A DNA stretch of 64,000 bases from assembly GCF_009192765.1 (NCBI RefSeq), contig NZ_VOHQ01000002.1, positions 248,001-312,000 of the forward strand, read 5' to 3'. Source of the stretch: Agriterribacter humi (GTDB lineage: Bacteria; Bacteroidota; Bacteroidia; Chitinophagales; Chitinophagaceae). This document shows positions 34,545-42,829 of the stretch, piece by piece (within the stretch, counting starts at the first letter, position 1; every line of letters starts with the position of its first letter). Under the pieces are notes generated by a model. It made no database searches, was not told the DNA's origin, and saw nothing but the letters and a program-made list of their open reading frames with translations. The translations under genes and the position numbers were made by a program.

Positions 34545-35827
34545 GTTATTTGCTCTTCTTTTTTTAAAGGTCTTATAATCATTCTGAGCGCCTGGTCTTT
34601 TGTAAAATAGGCGATCATCCAGTTATAAAGGGTGGTTATCTTATTGCGGTAGGTTATTAATGAAGTAAGGTGAATGAACAACCACATGAACCAGGCGATA
34701 AATCCCTTAAAGTGCAATGTGGGCTTAGGTATATCTGCAACGGCTTTATTTCGGCCTATAATAGCCATTGTGCCTTTGTCTGTGTAGCGGAATGAGCGGA
34801 GCGGTTTTTGAGCCACCATTCTTATAAAATTAATGGCTACATTTTTCCCTTGTTGCAAGGCTACCTGTGCTACCTGGGGATGTCCTTCCGGAAAACCGGG
34901 ATCGCTGGTTTGCAGGCATGCATCGCCAATGGCATATATGTTGGATGTATCCTCCACTTTATTGAATTCATCTGTCAAAAGCCGTTTGCCCTTTCCGTAA
35001 GAAGTGGCAGGAATGCCATCCGCAATTTTAGCTGAAACACCTGCAGCCCAGATCAGTGTTTTGGTTTGAATATGCTCTCCGTTAGACAGGATAACTGTAT
35101 CATCTACATAATCTTTTACCTGTATGTTCAGCTTAATTTCCACTCCTAATTTTAATAAGGCGCTATAGGTATCTTTCTGAGATTTTTGAGTCATGGGCGA
35201 CAGCAATTGGGCGCCCCCGTCTATTAAATAAATATGGCTTTGATCTTTGGCCCCCCTGAACTCAGGATAATCTTTCCGGATGATAAACTTTCTCATCTCG
35301 GCCAGCATGCCCGATACCTCCACTCCTGTTGGTCCGCCGCCGGCAATAACAATGGTAAGCAATTTCTCTCTTTCTGCTTTATCGGTGGTAACCGTAGCGA
35401 TTTCTAATTGCTGCAACAGGTAATTGCGCATTTCCAGCGCATCATTAACTGTTTTCATTGGAATAGCATTCTTCTTCACATTTTCCAGTCCAAAATAATT
35501 GCTTTCAGTTCCTGTAGCCAATACCAGGTAATCATATTCAAGTTCGCCCGATGATAGCACCACTTTGTTTTCTTCCGGGATTACTTTCAATAATTCTCCC
35601 ATCCTGAACCGGATGTTTTTTTTGCCCTGGAACATTTTGCGGAACGGATAGCTGATGTTAGAGGCTTCTAAAAACCCTGTAGCTACCTGGTAGAGGAGGG
35701 GCGGAAAAAAATTATAATTATTTTTATCTGCCAGGGTAATGTTGAATTCATCATGTTCTGCCAGATGTTTGGCCAGGTTAATACCTGCAAATCCTCCGCC
35801 TATTACTAGTATTTTTTTTGTTGCCAT
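34541..35827 (-). CDS. ndh: Type II NADH dehydrogenase (NDH-2)
   Basis: 428 aa, a non-proton-pumping NADH:quinone oxidoreductase on the inner face of the membrane. Two dinucleotide-binding motifs are seen: FAD site ILVIGGGFAGINLAKHL at the N-terminus and NADH site VIAGGGPTGVEVSGMLAEM in the middle. The quinone/FAD region YAIGDACLQT and AQVALQQGKNVA follows. The C-terminus carries an amphipathic or hydrophobic anchor (GFIAWFMWLFIHLTSLITYR). Normal length. Confidence 0.94.
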   Translation of the reverse strand: MATKKILVIGGGFAGINLAKHLAEHDEFNITLADKNNYNFFPPLLYQVATGFLEASNISYPFRKMFQGKKNIRFRMGELLKVIPEENKVVLSSGELEYDYLVLATGTESNYFGLENVKKNAIPMKTVNDALEMRNYLLQQLEIATVTTDKAEREKLLTIVIAGGGPTGVEVSGMLAEMRKFIIRKDYPEFRGAKDQSHIYLIDGGAQLLSPMTQKSQKDTYSALLKLGVEIKLNIQVKDYVDDTVILSNGEHIQTKTLIWAAGVSAKIADGIPATSYGKGKRLLTDEFNKVEDTSNIYAIGDACLQTSDPGFPEGHPQVAQVALQQGKNVAINFIRMVAQKPLRSFRYTDKGTMAIIGRNKAVADIPKPTLHFKGFIAWFMWLFIHLTSLITYRNKITTLYNWMIAYFTKDQALRMIIRPLKKEEQIT

Positions 35828-35878
35828 TGCTTAACTCCCTTTCTAAATTGGTTTGTCAAAGAAAATTGATCCCTGTTC

Positions 35879-36284
35879 TTAAAGCGCTTCACAGTTTTGT
35901 TTAAGCTTATTCAATCCAATGCTAAAATCTTTATCCATCATTTTATCCATATTCATAAATAATTTCATCTTACTCCTGGGATATGGGAACCTGCTGTCGA
36001 ATCCCCATAGCCTTAGTCGTATTTCCATTTGTGCACAACGCCAACTGTTCCGTCTGTGCCTTCAATGGTGTGCTGCATGTTGAGGTCATATTCTGCCCAT
36101 GAGCTCCATTTATTGCGGTTGGTAAAATTGTTTACCTGTTCCCATACCTTTTCTTTGGGAGCATTTATGGTAATGCTTCTCTCAAAATGATAATCTTTGC
36201 AATAAACAGGCCGGCAATTAAAATGAACAAAATGGCAGTGAAGAGTAATAACCCACTGTACTTAAGTGTTTTTTTCCTTTCCGT
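35879..36284 (-). pseudogene. Decayed SRPBCC (START-like) family gene
   Basis: Conceptual translation shows an N-terminal membrane segment (LKYSGLLLFTAILFILIAGL), then after a 1-bp frameshift FERSITINAPKEKVWEQVNN followed by FTNRNKWSSWAEYDLN. A stop comes soon after VVHKWKYD. The C-terminal end MKLFMNMDKMMDKDFSIGLN followed by KLKQNCEAL resumes further on. The middle of the fold is deleted and the expected ATG reads ACG (36284). Relatives of about 170-200 aa are common in Bacteroidota. Surely non-functional. Confidence 0.7.
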
Positions 36285-36357
36285 GCGCTATAAAGCTACC
36301 AAACCCGGCACGGCTTTCCTTGTTTTTTCAGTATAAAATTTTACAATTGCCGTGCTA

Positions 36358-36386
36358 TTGTTTTCACACTAATTTCGCTACCTTTG
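36358..36386 (+). promoter_or_regulatory. Bacteroidota-type promoter of fusA
   Basis: -33 box TTG at 36358-36360 and -7 box TACCTTTG at 36379-36386, with an 18-bp spacer. The -7 box is identical to that of rpsL. The leader to the fusA ATG is about 70 nt and AT-rich. This shows that fusA is transcribed on its own. Confidence 0.75.
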
Positions 36387-36464
36387 CGCCTCAAAAAAAT
36401 ATAGTTGAGAGAATTTTCTCTTTAACATATATTATAAATAAAAACATATTTAATCCCCAATAAA

Positions 36465-38609
36465 ATGGCAGACTTAAAATTTCAGAGAAACTTTGGTATT
36501 GCGGCACATATTGATGCCGGTAAAACCACTACTACAGAGCGTATTCTGCGCTACACCGGTATGATACACAAAATAGGGGAGGTGCATGACGGTGCTGCCA
36601 CTACCGACTGGATGGAGCAGGAAAAAGAAAGAGGCATTACCATTACCTCTGCAGCGGTAAGTTGCCAGTGGAATTTTCCCACCGATAAGGGAAAGGTTAC
36701 ACCCGATACCAAAAAATATGCTTTCAATATTATTGATACGCCCGGGCACGTGGATTTTACAGTGGAAGTAGAACGTTCCATGCGCGTACTTGATGGGTTG
36801 ATCGCCCTGTTTTCGGCTGTGGATGGGGTTGAGCCCCAGAGTGAAACCGTTTGGCGCCAGGCAAACCGTTATAAAGTGCCACGTATAGGATTTGTGAATA
36901 AAATGGACCGTGCGGGTGCCGACTTTTTAAATGTAGTAAAACAGGTGAAGGAAATGCTGGGCGCGAAAGCAGTTCCCCTGCAATTGCCCATAGGTGCGGA
37001 AGAGAATTTTATAGGCGTGGTTGACCTTATTAAGATGAAGGGCGTTATATGGCATATGGAAACCGAAGGAATGACCTTTGATGAAATTGAAGTGCCTGCC
37101 GATTTGCTGGAAGAGGCCAATGAGTGGAGAGGTCATTTGGTAGAAGCTGTGGCTGAATACGATGACAAATTAATGGAAAAGTTTTTCGATGATCCCAATA
37201 CGATTACAGAAGATGAGATGCATGAAGCCATCCGTAAGGCTACGGTTGACCTGAGCATTGTGCCTATGATGTGTGGTTCGTCATTCAAAAACAAAGGCGT
37301 ACAAACTGCGCTTGATGCTGTTTGCCGCTACCTTCCTTCACCAATAGATATTGATGCCGTAGAGGGTGTAAATCCTGATACTGGTGCGGTGGAAGTGCGT
37401 AAGCCTGATGCAAAAGAACCTTTTGCAGCACTGGCGTTTAAGATCATGACCGATCCTTTTGTGGGGCGTCTTGCATTCTTCCGTGTGTATTCAGGGCACT
37501 TGGATGCGGGTTCTTATGTATTGAACGTTAGAAGCGGTAAGAAAGAGCGGATCAGCCGTATCATGAAAATGTTTGCCAACAAACAAAATCCCGTTGATTT
37601 TATTGAAGCCGGCGACATTGGTGCGGCAGTAGGGTTTAAGGAAATAAAAACCGGTGATACGCTTTGCGATGAAGATCATCCCATTACACTGGAAAACATG
37701 TTCATTCCCGAACCGGTAATTGCCATCGCTGTTGAACCTAAAACACAGGTAGATGTAGATAAAATGGGTATGGCCATTGGTAAGCTGGTGGAAGAAGATC
37801 CAACGCTACGGGTAAATACAGATGAAGATACCGGTCAAACCATCCTCCGTGGAATGGGTGAACTGCACCTGGAGATTATTATAGACCGTATGCGCCGTGA
37901 ATTTAAAGTAGAAGTGAACCAGGGCGCGCCGCAGGTGGCATATAAGGAAGCCTTTACAAACAAGGTGGAACATCGCGAAGTATTGAAAAAACAGACAGGT
38001 GGCCGTGGTAAGTTCGCCGATATCATATTTGAAATTGGACCCGCTGATGAAGAATGGCTGAAAGAGAACCCGGGCAAATCATTCCAGTTTGTGAATGATA
38101 TCTTCGGTGGATCTATTCCCCGTGAATTTGTTCCGGCTATACAAAAAGGTTTTGAAACTTCTATGGGTAACGGGGTTTTAGCCAATTACCCGCTGGAACA
38201 TATGAAGGTGCGTGTGTTTGACGGTAGTTTTCATGATGTGGATTCCGACTCTATGTCGTTTGAACTTTGCGCAAAAAGCGGTTTCCGTGAAGCAGGCCGT
38301 AAAGCCAAACCCGTACTGCTGGAACCTATTATGAAAGTAGAAGTGTTAACACCAGATCAATATATGGGTGATGTAACAGGCGATATTAACCGCCGCCGTG
38401 GTATACTGGAAGGCATGGATACCCGTAATAACCTGCAGGTAATTAAAGCCAAAGTACCATTGAGCGAAATGTTTGGTTATGTAACCCAACTGCGTTCATT
38501 AACTTCCGGTCGTGCTACATCCACCATGGAATTCAGTCATTATAATCCTACACCTAATAATATTGCCGAAGAAGTAATTGCAAAGGTGAAAGGAAAGGTG
38601 ACGGCGTAG
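36465..38609 (+). CDS. fusA: Elongation factor G
   Basis: EF-G, 714 aa, the GTPase that drives ribosomal translocation. G1 is [16 protein letters not shown]2 lies around [11 protein letters not shown]3 is DTPGHVDFT, and G4 is [10 protein letters not shown]. Domain IV contains [20 protein letters not shown] and the C-terminus [20 protein letters not shown]. Full length. It sits 2.7 kb from rpsG, separated by unrelated genes, with its own promoter and terminator. Confidence 0.99.
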   Translation: MADLKFQRNFGIAAHIDAGKTTTTERILRYTGMIHKIGEVHDGAATTDWMEQEKERGITITSAAVSCQWNFPTDKGKVTPDTKKYAFNIIDTPGHVDFTVEVERSMRVLDGLIALFSAVDGVEPQSETVWRQANRYKVPRIGFVNKMDRAGADFLNVVKQVKEMLGAKAVPLQLPIGAEENFIGVVDLIKMKGVIWHMETEGMTFDEIEVPADLLEEANEWRGHLVEAVAEYDDKLMEKFFDDPNTITEDEMHEAIRKATVDLSIVPMMCGSSFKNKGVQTALDAVCRYLPSPIDIDAVEGVNPDTGAVEVRKPDAKEPFAALAFKIMTDPFVGRLAFFRVYSGHLDAGSYVLNVRSGKKERISRIMKMFANKQNPVDFIEAGDIGAAVGFKEIKTGDTLCDEDHPITLENMFIPEPVIAIAVEPKTQVDVDKMGMAIGKLVEEDPTLRVNTDEDTGQTILRGMGELHLEIIIDRMRREFKVEVNQGAPQVAYKEAFTNKVEHREVLKKQTGGRGKFADIIFEIGPADEEWLKENPGKSFQFVNDIFGGSIPREFVPAIQKGFETSMGNGVLANYPLEHMKVRVFDGSFHDVDSDSMSFELCAKSGFREAGRKAKPVLLEPIMKVEVLTPDQYMGDVTGDINRRRGILEGMDTRNNLQVIKAKVPLSEMFGYVTQLRSLTSGRATSTMEFSHYNPTPNNIAEEVIAKVKGKVTA

Positions 38610-38664
38610 TGAGTAGTCAGCCGTGAGTGGTTAGTGATAAGTAAAAAAGTGCATTTTAATAGAT

Positions 38665-38698
38665 AACCCGTTCTGCGAAAGTAGAGCGGGTTTTTGTT
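38665..38698 (+). terminator. Rho-independent terminator after fusA
   Basis: Stem AACCCGTTCT / AGAGCGGGTT (one internal wobble) with a GCGAAAGT loop, followed by TTTTTGTTTT. Between the fusA stop and the stem lies a half copy of the GTGAGTAGTCAG-type repeat (38608-38645). Confidence 0.85.
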
Positions 38699-38741
38699 TT
38701 ATTGATGGTTTCCTGTTTCTTCGTATTATGAAAACTAAAAA

Positions 38742-39182
38742 ATGAACCTGCTTTCAAAGCCATATCATATGCTTGCCCTGGCAGCCGTTTTGCTGATCAT
38801 GTTGTCTTTTATCCCCGCCAATCGTCCAATGGATCTGCCGGTACAGGGGGCTTCTTATGTATTAAATTATTCCGACACGCTCAGGGCGATCGCTATGCTT
38901 TTATTGCTTTTCTGGATATTATATATGATTACCGTCCGGTTTTTATTTTCGGTCATTTTAATATGGGTGCATATTGTAATTACATTGTTGCTGCTTGTGC
39001 TTATTGTATTCCTCTTTTTTCGCTATGCCGGTCAAAATGCCTCCAATGAAATTATGGAGCTATCCTTTCAAACAGGGCTCAACCCTCAAATGATCGTTCC
39101 TGTTCTGATCATGCTGCTGTTATTAACGCAATTGAGTTATATTATTAACCTGATTCTGGGAGTTGTAAGAAGAATGAATTAA
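38742..39182 (+). CDS. Four-helix integral membrane protein, unknown function
   Basis: 146 aa, very hydrophobic. Four membrane segments: HMLALAAVLLIMLSFI, TLRAIAMLLLLFWILYMI, LIWVHIVITLLLLVLIVFLF and MIVPVLIMLLLLTQLSYIIN. The motif WVHIVITL has a His inside a helix, which could ligate heme, but a single His is not enough to say so. No family recognised. Starts 43 bp after the fusA terminator. Confidence 0.75.
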   Translation: MNLLSKPYHMLALAAVLLIMLSFIPANRPMDLPVQGASYVLNYSDTLRAIAMLLLLFWILYMITVRFLFSVILIWVHIVITLLLLVLIVFLFFRYAGQNASNEIMELSFQTGLNPQMIVPVLIMLLLLTQLSYIINLILGVVRRMN

Positions 39183-39241
39183 TACCCTGGAACAAAGCGT
39201 TATATTTATGTAAACCTTGCTCAAAACCAACAGCTATACAT

Positions 39242-40333
39242 ATGTCTTTTTACACAAAATTATGCCTGCTACTTATTGGTTTGTCTGCCGCTATTGGCCA
39301 TGTTTCCGTAGCCCAGCGCGCCGATAGCATTTTATTAAAGAGCTACCGGCCCAAATCCATCTATAAAATTCCTGTCACAAAAATTGAAAAAGCAAAGTTC
39401 CCGGTAATTGATATGCATTCGCACAGCTATGCGGAATCGGCAGCCGATATTGAAAGCTGGATAGCATTGATGGATAAATATGGAATTGAAAAAACGCTTA
39501 TCCTCTCTTATACCACGGGTAAAAAGTTTGATTCTGTTTACCAGGTTTACTCCAAATACAAAGGCCGCTTTGATGTATGGTGCGGATTTGATTATTCGGC
39601 GATTAACGAGCCCGGTGGAGTGGAAAAAGCGGTAAAAGAATTGGAAAGATGTTTTCGAATGGGCGCCAAAGGTGTGGGTGAACTGGGCGACAAGGGTTTT
39701 GGGGAATATTATTCTTACCCGGCGCCTTCGGGTATGCATGTAGATGACCCGCGGCTGAAACCTTTGTTTCAAAAATGTGGCGAACTGAAAATGCCTGTTA
39801 ATATTCATGTAGCGGAACCTATGTGGATGTATGAACCGATGGATTCTACCAACGACGGGTTGATGAATGCCTATGAGTGGAGAATAGAGCAATATAAATC
39901 AAAGAAAAATCTCATTGGGCATTCGGCTTTGGTACAAACACTTGAAAACGTTGTACGGGAAAATCCCAATACCACATTCATTGCCTGCCATTATGCCAAT
40001 TGCGGTTATGACCTCAGCATTTTGGGCAATCTATTGGATAAATATCCCAATCTCTATGCTGATATTTCTGCGCGCTATGCCGAAACATCACCCATACCAC
40101 GGTATATGTTCAACTTTTTTGAAAAATACCAGGACAAATTATTATACGGAACCGATATGGGGTTTTACAGCGAAATGTATGAAATGACATTTCGCATCCT
40201 TCAAACCAGTGATGAGCATTTTTATTATCATAATGTAACCGGCTATCACTGGCCGCTGCATGGATTTGGTTTGAGCGATGCCGTTTTAAAAAAGGTATAC
40301 AAAACAAACGCGCTTAAAATATTGAAACGATAA
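39242..40333 (+). CDS. Exported amidohydrolase-family protein (Amidohydro_2 type)
   Basis: 363 aa with a signal peptide (YTKLCLLLIGLSAAIGHVSV, cut near AQ). The TIM-barrel metal motifs of the PF04909-type family are visible: HSH in VIDMHSHSYAE, His in PVNIHVAEPMW, His in FIACHYANCG and Asp in LLYGTDMGFYS. Probably a metal-dependent hydrolase or decarboxylase in the periplasm. The PQQ dehydrogenase gene starts 11 bp after its stop, so the two are very likely one operon and one pathway. Confidence 0.87.
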   Translation: MSFYTKLCLLLIGLSAAIGHVSVAQRADSILLKSYRPKSIYKIPVTKIEKAKFPVIDMHSHSYAESAADIESWIALMDKYGIEKTLILSYTTGKKFDSVYQVYSKYKGRFDVWCGFDYSAINEPGGVEKAVKELERCFRMGAKGVGELGDKGFGEYYSYPAPSGMHVDDPRLKPLFQKCGELKMPVNIHVAEPMWMYEPMDSTNDGLMNAYEWRIEQYKSKKNLIGHSALVQTLENVVRENPNTTFIACHYANCGYDLSILGNLLDKYPNLYADISARYAETSPIPRYMFNFFEKYQDKLLYGTDMGFYSEMYEMTFRILQTSDEHFYYHNVTGYHWPLHGFGLSDAVLKKVYKTNALKILKR

Positions 40334-40344
40334 TCACTGCCTGC

Positions 40345-42462
40345 ATGAAAATTATTTGTTGTACGGTTTGTATTGTCTTGCTTTTAATGGGTTGTCAGCA
40401 GCAACGGCAACAACCCTTTACCACTTGGGAAATTTACAGGGGCGATAAAGGCAGCACGGGTTATTCCGCACTGGATCAGATCAATAGCACCAACCTTCAT
40501 CTTTTGGAAGTAGCATGGATATACCATACCGGTGATGCACGTGAAGGAAACCGCTCCACTATACAATGCAACCCGATTATCGTAAATGGTATGATGTACG
40601 TTACATCACCCCAATTAAAATTAATTGCATTAGATCCGCTAAAAGGAAAAGAGATCTGGCAGTTTAACCCGTTTGTTAATGAAGAAGCAACAGGTGTAAA
40701 CCGCGGTGTAACGTATTGGGCGGAAGATAATGACAGAAGAATATTTTTTTCCGCGGGACATTATCTCTATGCTTTGAATGCAGATGATGGTTCCCTGCTT
40801 TTAAATTTTGGCGACAGCGGCAAAGTGGATTTGCGTGTGGGTTTGGGACGCGACCCGGCCAAGCTTGCCGTATGGGCTACTTCTCCCGGCATTATTTATA
40901 AGGATCTTTTAATACAGGGCACCGCATTGGGTGAGGGATATGATGCTGCTCCGGGTTTTGTAAGAGCCTATAATGTTCGAACCGGTAAAATAGCCTGGAC
41001 TTTTAATACCATACCCCAGCCAGGTGAATTTGGTTATGATACATGGGATAAAGATTCGTACAAAGAAGCTGGCGGAACAAATGCCTGGGCGGGAATGAGT
41101 GTGGATGAAGAAAAAGGAATGGTGTTTGTTCCCCTCGGTTCCCCCGCATTTGATTTTTACGGCGGAAACCGTAAAGGAACAAATCTTTTTGGCAACTGCA
41201 TTGTGGCGCTCGATGCCCAAACAGGTGAACGCAGGTGGCATTACCAGTTGGTGCATCACGACTTATGGGATTATGATTTGCCGGCGCCGCCCACATTGGT
41301 TACAGTAAACAACGGGCAAACAAAAACCGATGCTGTTGCCCAGGTAACTAAAATGGGTATGGTTTTTTTATTTAATCGCTTAACGGGCGAACCCATATTT
41401 TCAATAGAAGAGCGGGCAGTTCCCCGGTCGTTTTTACCGGGCGAAGCCACCTGGCCAACGCAGCCTTTTCCTGTAAAACCGGCTCCCTTTGCACGCCAGC
41501 ATTTTTCTTACCATGATATCACCGATATTTCTGATTCGGCTCATGCTTTTGTTGAGCAAAAAGTAAAAAATGTAAGGATGGGTTCCATCTTTACACCACC
41601 CGATACCAATGGCGTTGTACAGTTTCCGGGAACAAGAGGGGGAGCGGAATGGGGAGGTGCATCCTTTGATCCGGAAACAGGTGTATTGTATGTAAATGCA
41701 AATGAAATTCCATTGCTGATTAAAATGAAAGCTGTATCGCTTTCGGATGATGCAGGCGCTTCACGCGGAGAAAAAATATATACGCTCAATAACTGTACAA
41801 TGTGTCATGGTGCAAACCGGGCCGGCACTGCCGTGTTTCCTTCTCTTCAGCAACTCTCCAAAAAATTTTCAAAAGAGCAGGTAGCCGCCCTGTTAAAAAC
41901 GGGGAAAGGACAAATGCCTGCCTATCCGAATATTAAGGAAGAAGATAAAAAAGCGCTGATAGATTTTTTGTTTGATGAGAAGCAAAAGGCAACGCATACA
42001 CAAACAACCGCAACAAACCCCGTGCAACAGTACCGCTACGTGCATAACGGATGGACGGTACTAACCGATAAGGAAGGATATCCCGGTGTAAAGCCGCCCT
42101 GGGGAACACTTAATGCCATTGATTTGAATAAGGGTAAACTGCTTTGGAAAGTGCCATTGGGTGAATATCCCGAGTTAGCCAAAAGAGGAATTCCGGCTAC
42201 AGGAACACAGAACCTGGGCGGGGCGGTAGTTACAGCCGGCGGGCTTGTTATTATTGCAGCCACCTTCGATGAAAAGATCAGGATATTTGATAAACACACC
42301 GGCAAATTGTTATGGGAGTATAAACTACCGGCGGGTGGTTATGCAACGCCGGCTACTTATATGCTTAATGGTAAGCAATATATAGTAATAGCGGCAGGAG
42401 GTGGCGGCAAAGTAGGATCACCGTCGGGAGATGCTTATGTTGCCTTAAGGTTAAAAGACTGA
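40345..42462 (+). CDS. PQQ-dependent dehydrogenase with inserted cytochrome c domain, lipoprotein
   Basis: 705 aa. Lipoprotein signal with lipobox LLMGC near residue 17. An eight-bladed quinoprotein propeller is suggested by repeated tryptophan-docking-like segments (LDPLKGKEIWQF, YNVRTGKIAWTF, LDAQTGERRWHY, DKHTGKLLWEYKL). Between the late blades lies a cytochrome c insert with the heme site CTMCH in LNNCTMCHGANRAG near residue 483 and an axial-Met candidate in TGKGQMPAYP. Likely a periplasmic glucose/alcohol-type dehydrogenase passing electrons to the respiratory chain. Confidence 0.9.
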   Translation: MKIICCTVCIVLLLMGCQQQRQQPFTTWEIYRGDKGSTGYSALDQINSTNLHLLEVAWIYHTGDAREGNRSTIQCNPIIVNGMMYVTSPQLKLIALDPLKGKEIWQFNPFVNEEATGVNRGVTYWAEDNDRRIFFSAGHYLYALNADDGSLLLNFGDSGKVDLRVGLGRDPAKLAVWATSPGIIYKDLLIQGTALGEGYDAAPGFVRAYNVRTGKIAWTFNTIPQPGEFGYDTWDKDSYKEAGGTNAWAGMSVDEEKGMVFVPLGSPAFDFYGGNRKGTNLFGNCIVALDAQTGERRWHYQLVHHDLWDYDLPAPPTLVTVNNGQTKTDAVAQVTKMGMVFLFNRLTGEPIFSIEERAVPRSFLPGEATWPTQPFPVKPAPFARQHFSYHDITDISDSAHAFVEQKVKNVRMGSIFTPPDTNGVVQFPGTRGGAEWGGASFDPETGVLYVNANEIPLLIKMKAVSLSDDAGASRGEKIYTLNNCTMCHGANRAGTAVFPSLQQLSKKFSKEQVAALLKTGKGQMPAYPNIKEEDKKALIDFLFDEKQKATHTQTTATNPVQQYRYVHNGWTVLTDKEGYPGVKPPWGTLNAIDLNKGKLLWKVPLGEYPELAKRGIPATGTQNLGGAVVTAGGLVIIAATFDEKIRIFDKHTGKLLWEYKLPAGGYATPATYMLNGKQYIVIAAGGGGKVGSPSGDAYVALRLKD

Positions 42463-42829
42463 AAGAAGGTGAACAACCTATAAAACAAAAAAACCAGCCT
42501 TTACGGGCTGATTCTTTTATTCCAATAACGTTGTGGGTTAGTGAGTAAATATTTTTACTCCGTTCTGGCGGGTGGTGTATGCAACCTCTTTTTACTTTTT
42601 CTGTTCATGATCATCTATCCTAATGATTCGATAGTGTAAAGATGCTGCGGATTTGTGCGATATGGAACTATATTCGGCAAAGCGGTTTGTTCCGTCGTTT
42701 TTCGGCTGTTTTTGCCCGATAAGTATTTTTACTTAGCAGGAACTATATACAATTGTTTTGTTCATACATGAATTTTCCGTGATATTAGCCTGTAACAGTT
42801 GATATATGTTAAAGACATACAGATCCGTC
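42463..42829. terminator. Intergenic region with convergent terminator and two hairpins
   Basis: 367 bp without a gene. A stem CAGCC / GGCTG at 42495-42510 followed by ATTCTTTTA, and preceded on the other side by an A run, can end both the PQQ gene and the convergent macroglobulin gene. Two further small hairpins share the core TATTTTTACT: GAGTAAA/TTTACTC at 42543-42560 and TAAGTA/TACTTA near 42719-42735. Their purpose is unknown. Confidence 0.5.
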
